DNA of 52,303 nucleotides from assembly GCA_947374865.1 (NCBI GenBank), contig CANCDR010000017.1, positions 1 to 52,303 of the forward strand. Direction: 5' to 3'. The translations under genes were made by a program, and so were the position numbers. Positions 16,379 to 23,151 of the stretch are shown one piece after another (the first letter of the stretch is position 1; each line of letters opens with the position of its first letter). The notes beneath the pieces are model-generated. The model saw only the letters and a program-made list of their open reading frames with translations. It made no database searches and was not told the DNA's origin. Source of the stretch: Oxalobacteraceae bacterium. GTDB lineage: Bacteria; Pseudomonadota; Gammaproteobacteria; Burkholderiales; Burkholderiaceae_D.

Positions 16379-17077
16379 TTAGGGCAAATCGAAGAGTAAT
16401 ACCTCAGCCTGTGTTCCGTCACGCATGCTGATCTGGGTCTCGTGTGTCAGTTTTAATCCATCGCCGGCCTGTAAAACAAGACCATTCACGGTTAAGGTGC
16501 CACGGGCGAGGTGGATGTAGACTTGCCGTTTATCTGCCAAACTAAGACTGGCCTGTTCATCCGCATCAAATAATCCAGCATAGAGCTTGGCATCTTGATG
16601 AATTTTGACCGAGCCGTCTGCGCCATCTGGACTGGCGATGAGACGTAGGCGTCCACGTTTATCCGCGGCAGGAATGTTTTTTTCTTCATAACTAGGTGGG
16701 AAGTTGGTCGCGTTTGGTTGAATCCAAATCTGTAGCATGTGCGTTGCACTATCCGATAATGGATTAAATTCGGAATGCTGAATCCCTGTGCCGGCGCTCA
16801 TGCGCTGCACATCACCAGGGCGGATCACACTGCCATTGCCCATGCTGTCTTTGTGTTCGATAGCACCGCTGAGAACATAGGTGATGATTTCCATATCGCG
16901 ATGACCGTGCGTGCCAAAGCCAGCACCGGCGCTAATGGTATCGTCGTTAATCACGCGCAAAGGGCCAAAACCCATCTGCGCGGGATCGTGATAGCTGGCG
17001 AAGGAAAAACTATGATAACTATCTAGCCAGCCATGATTGGCATGACCTCGTTCATTACTTTTTCGCAGTTCTTGCAT
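16379..17077 (-). CDS. Pirin-family bicupin (YhhW/YhaK-like)
   Basis: This 232-residue protein is of normal length for bacterial pirins of the YhhW type, which are metal-dependent bicupins with quercetin 2,3-dioxygenase activity in vitro. The N-terminal cupin has the metal ligands: HGHRDMEIITYVLSG (two His) and, about 40 residues later, GTGIQHSEFNP (His and Glu). The signature GFGPLRVINDD is intact. The start at 17077 has an upstream GAGGA ribosome site. The gene is divergent from gluQ with 74 bp between starts. The physiological substrate is unknown. Confidence 0.88.
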   Translation of the reverse strand: MQELRKSNERGHANHGWLDSYHSFSFASYHDPAQMGFGPLRVINDDTISAGAGFGTHGHRDMEIITYVLSGAIEHKDSMGNGSVIRPGDVQRMSAGTGIQHSEFNPLSDSATHMLQIWIQPNATNFPPSYEEKNIPAADKRGRLRLIASPDGADGSVKIHQDAKLYAGLFDADEQASLSLADKRQVYIHLARGTLTVNGLVLQAGDGLKLTHETQISMRDGTQAEVLLFDLP

Positions 17078-17091
17078 GGTGTTGGTCCTCG

Positions 17092-17120
17092 TTGATCCAA
17101 TATACTGACTTACTTTATAC
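17092..17120 (+). promoter_or_regulatory. Sigma70 promoter of gluQ
   Basis: TTGATC (17092-17097), a 17-bp spacer, then TTATAC (17115-17120) on the plus strand, 31 bp before the gluQ ATG. The predicted start point is near 17127. On the opposite strand TATATT (17098-17103) could serve as the -10 for the divergent pirin gene. Confidence 0.5.
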
Positions 17121-17151
17121 AGTTTCTTGCACGTTTTTGCAGGCTCACCCT

Positions 17152-18030
17152 ATGACCACCACCACAGATCGCTATATTGGCCGCTTTGCCCCTTCGCCGA
17201 CCGGCCCCTTGCATGCCGGCTCGCTGGTGGCGGCCATGGCCAGCTATCTGGATGCCAAAGCACATGCCGGTCTGTGGCTTGTGCGCTTGGAGGATGTGGA
17301 CGAGGCACGCACTGCAGACGGCGCAGCAGAGGCTATTTTACAGACGCTCAGACTACTTGGGATGCATTGGGATGGCCCAGTGTTGGTGCAGAGCCAGCGC
17401 ACAGCCCTTTATGCGGATGCCATGTCACGATTGGCCGCACAGTCTTTCGCTTGCGGCTGTTCTCGACGCGAGATCGCTGATTCACAGCTTGGCTTGAGTC
17501 CTGATGGTAGCGCCATTTATCCGGGTACTTGTCGGCATGGGCTGGCAGCGGGTAAGACCGCTAAATCGTGGCGGCTGCGCGTTCCGCAGGCTGGATCAGT
17601 GATCCACTTTCGCGATCGCTGGCAAGGGCATGTGCAGCAGGATCTGGGTCTAGAAGCGGGGGATTTTGTGTTGCTGCGAGCGGATGGCTTTTGGGCCTAC
17701 CAGCTCGCAGTGGTCGTCGACGATGCAGCGCAGGGCGTCACGCATGTTGTCCGCGGTGCTGATTTACTCGACTCCACTCCACGACAGGTGTATTTGCAAG
17801 GCTTACTTGGCCTGCCCACGCCAAGCTATATGCATGTGCCGGTCGTGGTGAATACACTAGGAGAAAAATTATCTAAGCAGACTGGTGCATTGGCGCTGGA
17901 CTTGCATGCGCCGCTTTCGCAGCTCAATCATGCGGCCCAATTTTTGGGCTTGCAGCTTGCGCCGACTGGTTCTGTCGGCGCATTTTGGGACGCGGCGATT
18001 AAGGCGTGGCAGAATCGCTGGATGCGCTGA
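17152..18030 (+). CDS. gluQ: Glutamyl-Q tRNA(Asp) synthetase
   Basis: This 292-residue paralogue of the GluRS catalytic core transfers glutamate to queuosine at position 34 of tRNA(Asp) and lacks an anticodon-binding domain. The start is ATG at 17152; the open frame extends further upstream only through the promoter. Residues 6-25 include RFAPSPTGPLHAGSLVAA (HIGH-like class I signature), and KLSKQ near residue 240 is the KMSKS equivalent. Zinc ligands are C-x-C in CGCSRREI and the later YPGTCRHG. The queuosine substrate is consistent with queG at the window's right edge, although the two are 34 kb apart. The gene converges on rhlE with a 5-bp gap. Confidence 0.93.
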   Translation: MTTTTDRYIGRFAPSPTGPLHAGSLVAAMASYLDAKAHAGLWLVRLEDVDEARTADGAAEAILQTLRLLGMHWDGPVLVQSQRTALYADAMSRLAAQSFACGCSRREIADSQLGLSPDGSAIYPGTCRHGLAAGKTAKSWRLRVPQAGSVIHFRDRWQGHVQQDLGLEAGDFVLLRADGFWAYQLAVVVDDAAQGVTHVVRGADLLDSTPRQVYLQGLLGLPTPSYMHVPVVVNTLGEKLSKQTGALALDLHAPLSQLNHAAQFLGLQLAPTGSVGAFWDAAIKAWQNRWMR

Positions 18031-18035
18031 TCACA

Positions 18036-19544
18036 TTAACGTCTTGGAGCGCCACCGAGCAAGGTCGCGACCTGCTGCTTAGATGTTTTACTGCTGCTGA
18101 TACTTGCTGTTGGTATGCTCGCAATGGCCGTCTCAACCGATGGCTCGTAAGGCTTAAGAAACCACGGATCGACTTTTTCACGACGAATTGGCGGGTTACT
18201 GCTGGTGCTGCGGCCGGCTGGCGCGCTGCGTCCTGGACGATCGCTCGTGCCATGTGATGGTCGTTCTTCGCGTGATGGTCGAGCGTCATTACGTGATTCA
18301 CTGCGCCCTGCCCGCTCTGGCCGACCTTCACGCTCACTACTGCCAGAACGCCCGCTATGAACGACCAGGCCTTCAAGAGGAATCGGGGTAAATTTTTGTT
18401 TGATCAGTTTTTCGATGTCGATGAGCAGACGCGCATCTTTTTCCGTACACAGCGAAATCGCGTCACCCAAGGCCCCGGCACGACCCGTGCGGCCGATGCG
18501 ATGCACATAATCTTCAGCGTTATACGGCAGATCGTAATTGATCACGCAGGGGAGTTCGGCAATATCCAGGCCGCGTGCAGCGACGTCGGTGGCGACCAAC
18601 ACATCGATATTGCCGCGCTTGAAATCTTCCAGTGCCTGCATGCGCTCATTTTGCGTTTTGTCGCCGTGAATGGCGGTGGCGTTGATGCCTTCTTTTTCAA
18701 GCTCACGCGAGAGTCGCGAGGCGCCAATTTTGGTGTTTGAAAAGACCAGTACCTGCTTCAAACCCCGGGTGCGAATGATATGACCGACGGCGGCGCGTTT
18801 GGCGTCATCTTCGACTTTGTAAATAATCTGCGTGACGTTATCCGAGGTGGCGTTACTGCGCGCGACTTCGATGGTGACGGGATTATTGAGGAAGCTATTG
18901 GCGAGTTTTTTGATGTCTTGCGAGAAGGTGGCCGAGAACATCAGGTTCTGCCGCTGCTTAGGCAAGAGATTGATGATGCGCTGCAGGTCAGGCAAAAATC
19001 CCATGTCGAGCATGCGGTCGGCTTCGTCCATGACGAAAATCGAGGTCTGCGACAGATTCATGGTTTTTTGCTGGATATGATCGAGCAGACGTCCTGGCGT
19101 GGCGATCACGATTTCCACACCGGCGCGTAAGGCAGCAGATTGCGGATTCATGTCGACACCGCCGAAAACAACGGTCGAGCGCAAAGGGGTATGACGAGAG
19201 TAATTCTTGACGTTTTCTGCGACCTGATCAGCGAGTTCGCGGGTGGGCGTGAGGATCAGGGCGCGCACCGGGTGACGCGCTGGTGACATGCTGGTATTAG
19301 CCAGGGCTAACAGATTCTGAATGATCGGCAGTGAGAAGCCGGCGGTTTTACCCGTGCCAGTTTGCGCGGCACCCATGACGTCACGACCTTGCATGACGAC
19401 CGGAATAGCCTCGGCCTGGATCGGCGTCGGATGAACATAACCCTGATCAGTCAGGGCGCGGAGAATTTCAGGAGCCAGGCCGAAATCGGCAAAACGAACA
19501 GTGGGCGCAGATGCCTGCGCTGCTACAACTTGGGTATCGGGCAT
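18036..19544 (-). CDS. rhlE: DEAD-box RNA helicase RhlE
   Basis: This 502-residue ATP-dependent RNA helicase has all core motifs in order: Q motif (FADFGLAPEIL, then TPIQAEAIP), Walker A AQTGTGKTAGF, PTRELA, DEAD, SAT, and the C-terminal HRIGRTGRAG. From about 395 the tail is Arg/Ser/Gly/Glu-rich and low in complexity (SGRSGSSEREGRPERAGRSE), typical of RhlE-type RNA-binding tails. RhlE proteins act in ribosome assembly and mRNA turnover. The family name is by resemblance; other RhlE paralogues may exist in the genome. Confidence 0.92.
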   Translation of the reverse strand: MPDTQVVAAQASAPTVRFADFGLAPEILRALTDQGYVHPTPIQAEAIPVVMQGRDVMGAAQTGTGKTAGFSLPIIQNLLALANTSMSPARHPVRALILTPTRELADQVAENVKNYSRHTPLRSTVVFGGVDMNPQSAALRAGVEIVIATPGRLLDHIQQKTMNLSQTSIFVMDEADRMLDMGFLPDLQRIINLLPKQRQNLMFSATFSQDIKKLANSFLNNPVTIEVARSNATSDNVTQIIYKVEDDAKRAAVGHIIRTRGLKQVLVFSNTKIGASRLSRELEKEGINATAIHGDKTQNERMQALEDFKRGNIDVLVATDVAARGLDIAELPCVINYDLPYNAEDYVHRIGRTGRAGALGDAISLCTEKDARLLIDIEKLIKQKFTPIPLEGLVVHSGRSGSSEREGRPERAGRSESRNDARPSREERPSHGTSDRPGRSAPAGRSTSSNPPIRREKVDPWFLKPYEPSVETAIASIPTASISSSKTSKQQVATLLGGAPRR

Positions 19545-19837
19545 GATAAGAGGTGGGCCTCTAGTGAGATGGCACAGCTGAGCGGGAAAACCCCACGCCG
19601 TGGCCCTACTTCAGCCCGGTATTCCTTTAAAAATGAAATGCGAAGAAAAAACGTGACTCGGTAGGCCCAGGCCGGTGCAAATAAGCACCTCATTGCAAAC
19701 ATTGTGAGATGCTTCGATGGCGTGGCGTACAAAGTTGGAACACATCATACCAAACAACGCGTGGCAACGGCGGCTGGTGGCATAAATAGCCAGCATAATG
19801 GGTAGCCACAAAAGGCTGTGCCAACGCTTCGAACGTG
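19545..19837. other. Upstream region of rhlE, no gene
   Basis: No credible gene is seen in this 293-bp stretch. It would hold the promoter and leader of rhlE. Open frames here are short, lack ribosome sites and overlap each other. The right edge runs into the repeat array. Confidence 0.5.
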
Positions 19838-20248
19838 AATTAAGTCGACTCTGACCCTACTTAAATTAAGTAGGGTCAGAGTCGACTTAATTAATGAAAT
19901 AGATAAATTGGCAATTATTTTAGACGTTATAGGGTGGAATTAAGTAGTTAAGTAGGGTCAGTTAAGTAGGGTCAGAGTCGACTTAATTCACGTAACAGAA
20001 ACATCACCAAGGGTTTTAGACGCTGTTGGGTGGACAAGGCCTTATTTGCCCACGCTTCAAACAAAAATTATATTGACTCTGACCCTACTTAATTCACACT
20101 TCAAACAAAAATTATATTGACTCTGACCCTACTAAACTACTTAATTCCGAAAATTATATTGACTCTGACCCTACTTAATTCACACTTCAAACGAAAATTA
20201 TATTGACTCTGACCCTACTTAAATTAAGTCGACTCTGACCCTACTTAA
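19838..20248. repeat. Palindromic repeat array (GACTCTGACCCTACTTAA family)
   Basis: Eight complete 15-bp cores GACTCTGACCCTACT occur in 0.4 kb. Plus-strand cores are at 19847, 20075, 20119, 20161, 20205 and 20231; minus-strand cores are at 19869-19883 and 19965-19979. A truncated copy is at 19948-19961. A 27-bp unit ending CTACTTAA appears four times exactly (19838-19864 +, 19866-19892 -, 19962-19988 -, 20222-20248 +); the first two form a perfect 55-bp palindrome with a 1-nt centre. Between 20051 and 20221 there is a 42-44 bp tandem unit with ACTTCAAACAAAAATTATATT. A second pair, TTTTAGACG-N5-GGGTGGA, lies at about 19919 and 20014. From memory, GGGTCAGAG-type repeats accompany REP/RAYT elements, but no transposase is present here. 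Confidence 0.9.
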
Positions 20249-21269
20249 AGATGGTGCGGAGGAATTGGTCGATGAGGGTGATGGTGGGGGTTTGCCAGGG
20301 TTCGAACAGGCAGAAGGGATGTGGTGCGTTGGGGAAGGTGTGTACTTCGGTGGTGATGTGATTCTGCGTCAATTGGCGAACGTAGTCGTCACGGCCGGCG
20401 TGCATGCGGGTAACGCTGCTGTTGATGAATAAGGTGGGGGGTGTATTGATGCCGGCGTACTTGAGCGGGGAGGCCGCCTCCCATAACGCGGGTCGATCTT
20501 GTTTGGCATAACCTAGCCAAAGCGTTGCTGCGGAAAGCTTTTTGCTGTCGTCACCTTCCCGTGACTCAGGGTGGACGAAGGAAACAATGCCGTCAATATT
20601 GATGATGGCGTTGACCATCGAATTTGTTGAAGCGTCCGGTAGTCCTGAAAATTCAGTGATATGCGCCGTCGCACCAACAAAGGTCGCCAATTCACCTCCG
20701 GCAGAAAAGCCGGCGATGACGATTTTATTCGGGTCGATGTGGTATTGATCGGCATGCGCCCTGACCCAGCGAATCAGCGCTTTGATGTCGAGCACCGCAG
20801 CCGGAAACAGCGCTTCCGTGGAAAGCCGGTATTCCGGCGTTAAACAGATGTAGCCTAGTAGTGCCAGTCTTTGCGCCAGCGGATGATGCTGCGCCGGGCT
20901 GCCGCTGCGCCACCCTCCTCCATGCAGAAAAATGATGGCCGTTCTTTTTTGTGCTGTTTTCTGCCGCGGATAAAACACATCTGTGCGTAAATTGCGCTGC
21001 GCGATGGTGGCGTAGATTTGATCTTTTTCTTGCGCCACCTCGGGTGCGGTGGTCAAACTAACGATCTGGCTTTCGGGATGCGATAGTCGGATGGCCTCAT
21101 ACGCGCTCGCCGTCGAATAGGAATCATCACGCACAGAGGTAATACCAGCCAAGGATTGCGCATTGCCCTGACCAACTAATAAACTGCCAAAAAAAATTAC
21201 GCACAGCAGAAAGCGCAATGACCCGATGCCTTGCTTGATACCTCCAATCTGTTGGCGATTTTTACTCAT
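20241..21269 (-). CDS. Secreted alpha/beta-hydrolase esterase
   Basis: This 342-residue protein has a hydrophobic signal segment (about 18-38, ending GNAQS). The fold is a BD-FAE/HSL-like esterase: oxyanion loop FLHGGGWRSGS, nucleophile elbow GFSAGGELA (Ser), and C-terminal His in PNAPHPFCLF; the acid is probably the Asp of HAGRDD. It likely hydrolyses short acyl or aryl esters in the periplasm. The stop codon TAG and the last Lys codon lie inside the terminal copy of the repeat array (20222-20248), so the original 3' end was probably replaced when the repeat inserted. It starts 6 bp after the VOC gene's stop, suggesting a two-gene operon. Confidence 0.85.
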   Translation of the reverse strand: MSKNRQQIGGIKQGIGSLRFLLCVIFFGSLLVGQGNAQSLAGITSVRDDSYSTASAYEAIRLSHPESQIVSLTTAPEVAQEKDQIYATIAQRNLRTDVFYPRQKTAQKRTAIIFLHGGGWRSGSPAQHHPLAQRLALLGYICLTPEYRLSTEALFPAAVLDIKALIRWVRAHADQYHIDPNKIVIAGFSAGGELATFVGATAHITEFSGLPDASTNSMVNAIINIDGIVSFVHPESREGDDSKKLSAATLWLGYAKQDRPALWEAASPLKYAGINTPPTLFINSSVTRMHAGRDDYVRQLTQNHITTEVHTFPNAPHPFCLFEPWQTPTITLIDQFLRTIFK

Positions 21270-21275
21270 CAGACT

Positions 21276-21641
21276 TTAGCGAATAGCTTGCGGTCTAAAG
21301 TGCGGGTTCTCGATAATGCCGAAGCGATTACCAAACGGGTCGAGGACTGCGGCGACGCGGATACCATCTCCAACATCGGTCACGACTTCTAGGGCTGTGG
21401 CGCCCAGTTCAAGCAATTTTTGGTAGGCTATTTCAGCATTGGCCACACCCCATAAAGGCTGCGGCCCGTGCGCGCTGGCCTGGCCTTCGGGTACCAGACC
21501 AAGCTCAAATCCACCGACAGAAAAGCCGACGTAAAAGGCTTCATCAAAATACGGCGCTACTGACAACATCGCGGCGTACCAAGCCTTCGCCCGTGCCAGA
21601 TCGTTGACAGGATAAATAACCGTTCTCAGTCCGAGGATCAT
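21276..21641 (-). CDS. VOC-family (glyoxalase-like) protein
   Basis: This 121-residue protein is a single vicinal-oxygen-chelate domain: MILGLRTVIYPVNDLARAKA at the N-terminus, then VGGFELGLVPEG, and a C-terminal DPFGNRFGIIENP that usually ends with the metal-binding Glu. One chain would supply half a metal site and dimerise. VOC proteins include glyoxalases, dioxygenases and antibiotic-binding proteins, and the substrate is not evident. It lies 6 bp upstream of the esterase gene on the same strand. Confidence 0.85.
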   Translation of the reverse strand: MILGLRTVIYPVNDLARAKAWYAAMLSVAPYFDEAFYVGFSVGGFELGLVPEGQASAHGPQPLWGVANAEIAYQKLLELGATALEVVTDVGDGIRVAAVLDPFGNRFGIIENPHFRPQAIR

Positions 21642-21857
21642 GTGTTCACGCCTGCTTCGTTGGTTTGGGATGGTGCGGGAAGAAGCACTACAGCTTCCAT
21701 GTCGATTATCCGTATTTTCTCACATGTCCGCAGTGCCAGAAAGCGCATACAGCAGCAAAGTCCACCTCGGCCCACCTATCTTGTCAGCGTATAAGGACCA
21801 AAATGGTTAGAATGCTTTAAGTGATGTTCAGCTTGAAGCTCGAGCAGAATGATCAGC
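21642..21857. other. Intergenic, no gene seen
   Basis: This is the left part of the divergent gap between the VOC gene (minus) and the SOUL gene (plus). I see no good ORF or hairpin. It must carry the promoter of the VOC-esterase pair and probably that of the SOUL gene. Confidence 0.4.
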
Positions 21858-21871
21858 GTGATACGTATCAA
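21858..21871 (+). promoter_or_regulatory. FNR/CRP-like palindrome upstream of SOUL gene
   Basis: GTGAT-ACGT-ATCAA matches the FNR consensus TTGAT-N4-ATCAA at 9 of 10 positions and contains a perfect 12-bp palindrome TGATACGTATCA. It is centred about 66 bp before the SOUL ATG. Spacing and content suit an FNR- or CRP-family regulator, but no start point can be assigned. Confidence 0.4.
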
Positions 21872-21930
21872 ATGGTGGGTAGGCACGAATAGCTCTGCCC
21901 TCCCTACTACTTCACAACAAAGGACGCACG

Positions 21931-22665
21931 ATGCTCGTCACATCAAAAATTTTCGCTGGTATTTCATCAACGCGATTAGCTCAGGCAGTCTCTCAGGTCA
22001 GCGCGTCCCATTGTTGGGCATGGCTTTTTCTATTGATGAGTTTTTTTTATGGAATGAATGCGATGGCCACGGAAGAACCAAAATATAAAGTTGTTTTACG
22101 CGATGGCGAGATGGAGATTCGTCAGTACGATGCTTTTATCATCGCCGAGGTGGTCGTTGATGGCGATATGGACGAGGCGTCTAGCAAGGGCTTCCGCCAG
22201 ATCGCTGATTTTATATTTGGTAATAACCTGGCTCCCGGGGCCAATGCTTCATCCAAGATTGCCATGACCGCACCGGTGGCAATGACGCCTGAAGCAAAGA
22301 GCGAAAAAATTGCCATGACCGCGCCCGTGACAATGTCGCCGCAGGCAGACAGTGCCGACATGACGGCAAACCGTTGGCGCGTCCATTTTGTGATGCCCAG
22401 CCAGTACAGCATGTCGAGCATCCCCAAGCCACGCAATCCCGCCGTGACTTTGCGCGAGGTGCCGGCTAAATTATTTGTCGTAATCAGTTTTTCTGGCTTC
22501 ACCACAGTCGCTAAAATTCAGCAAAAAACGGATGCCGCCCTTGCCTGGGTAAAGGCCGGCAAATACACCGCTGTCGGCGCACCTCAACTGGCCCGCTACG
22601 ATCCGCCATGGACGCTGCCGATGTGGCGCCGTAATGAAGTGATGGTGGAGATTACCGCGCCGTAG
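21931..22665 (+). CDS. SOUL haem-binding family protein
   Basis: This 244-residue protein begins at an ATG preceded by AAAGGA at good spacing. A hydrophobic segment at about 28-45 (WLFLLMSFFYGMNAMA) looks like a late signal peptide, so the mature protein is probably periplasmic. The rest is a SOUL/HBP domain (YKVVLRDGEMEIRQYDAFI; FRQIADFIFGNN; W-x2-RRNEVMVEI near the end). Two short repeats, KIAMTAPVAMTP and KIAMTAPVTMSP, mark the family's conserved loop. SOUL proteins bind haem or related tetrapyrroles in some members, but the bacterial role is unknown. A shared bidirectional terminator follows at 22771-22810. Confidence 0.88.
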   Translation: MLVTSKIFAGISSTRLAQAVSQVSASHCWAWLFLLMSFFYGMNAMATEEPKYKVVLRDGEMEIRQYDAFIIAEVVVDGDMDEASSKGFRQIADFIFGNNLAPGANASSKIAMTAPVAMTPEAKSEKIAMTAPVTMSPQADSADMTANRWRVHFVMPSQYSMSSIPKPRNPAVTLREVPAKLFVVISFSGFTTVAKIQQKTDAALAWVKAGKYTAVGAPQLARYDPPWTLPMWRRNEVMVEITAP

Positions 22666-22770
22666 AGTCGATGACCTTTTGTGCCCACGCATTGGGACGA
22701 AATTACGAGTGATGCGAGAGTACGAAAGGAAGTTTTGCGGATCAAAGCAAAAATTGCGGAGCAAGAAAAT

Positions 22771-22810
22771 AAAAAAGACTGACAAGCCGAGGCATGTAAG
22801 TCTTTTTTTT
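22771..22810. terminator. Bidirectional intrinsic terminator
   Basis: A long hairpin with GACT/AGTC, ACA/TGT and GCC/GGC pairing is flanked by A6 on the left and T8 on the right, so each strand reads into a T-run. It can end both the SOUL transcript (plus) and the tRNA/rpoD transcript (minus). Confidence 0.8.
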
Positions 22811-22823
22811 CTGCTGGTATTCG

Positions 22824-22902
<79 letters not shown>

Positions 22903-22950
22903 GGATGAGAACATCCAGCAAAATCTGCAGTACGATCTAACACTTTGGTG

Positions 22951-23107
22951 CGGCAGATTTTCCTTGATGCTCTTTACGACAAATTTATCTTACCGGTTTG
23001 CGGTAGATTTTCTTTGATACTCTTTGCGGTAAATTTATTTTACCGGTCTCTGCTACAAAATTAGCTTACCGATTTGCGTCAAATTTACCTTGAAACTCTG
23101 CGACAAA
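22951..23107. repeat. 50-bp tandem repeat between rpoD and tRNA
   Basis: Two adjacent 50-bp units (22951-23000 and 23001-23050) match at about 41 of 50 positions. Decayed partial units follow to 23107. The consensus includes GATTTT-C/T-TTGAT, CTCTTT and AAATTTAT-C/T-TTACCGG. No ORF runs through them. The array sits in the rpoD-tRNA spacer, within or just after the rpoD transcript. Confidence 0.8.
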
Positions 23108-23133
23108 CGCGGCCATCTTTTGCGATGGCCGCG
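23108..23133 (-). terminator. Stem-loop after rpoD
   Basis: CGCGGCCATC and GATGGCCGCG form a perfect 10-bp stem with a 6-nt loop, 19 bp past the rpoD stop. Only TTTG follows on the minus strand, so termination may be partial, allowing read-through into the tRNA. Confidence 0.6.
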
Positions 23134-23151
23134 GATCACGATGGTAACTGA

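Noticed and set aside
17092..17151. Upstream extension of the gluQ reading frame from a TTG
   Set aside because: The extension coincides with the -35 and -10 of a good promoter, and the canonical synthetase N-terminus begins at the ATG at 17152.
19838..20248. CRISPR array
   Set aside because: Repeats occur in both orientations, spacings are irregular (26, 42, 44 bp) and the spacers are themselves repeated; no cas genes nearby.
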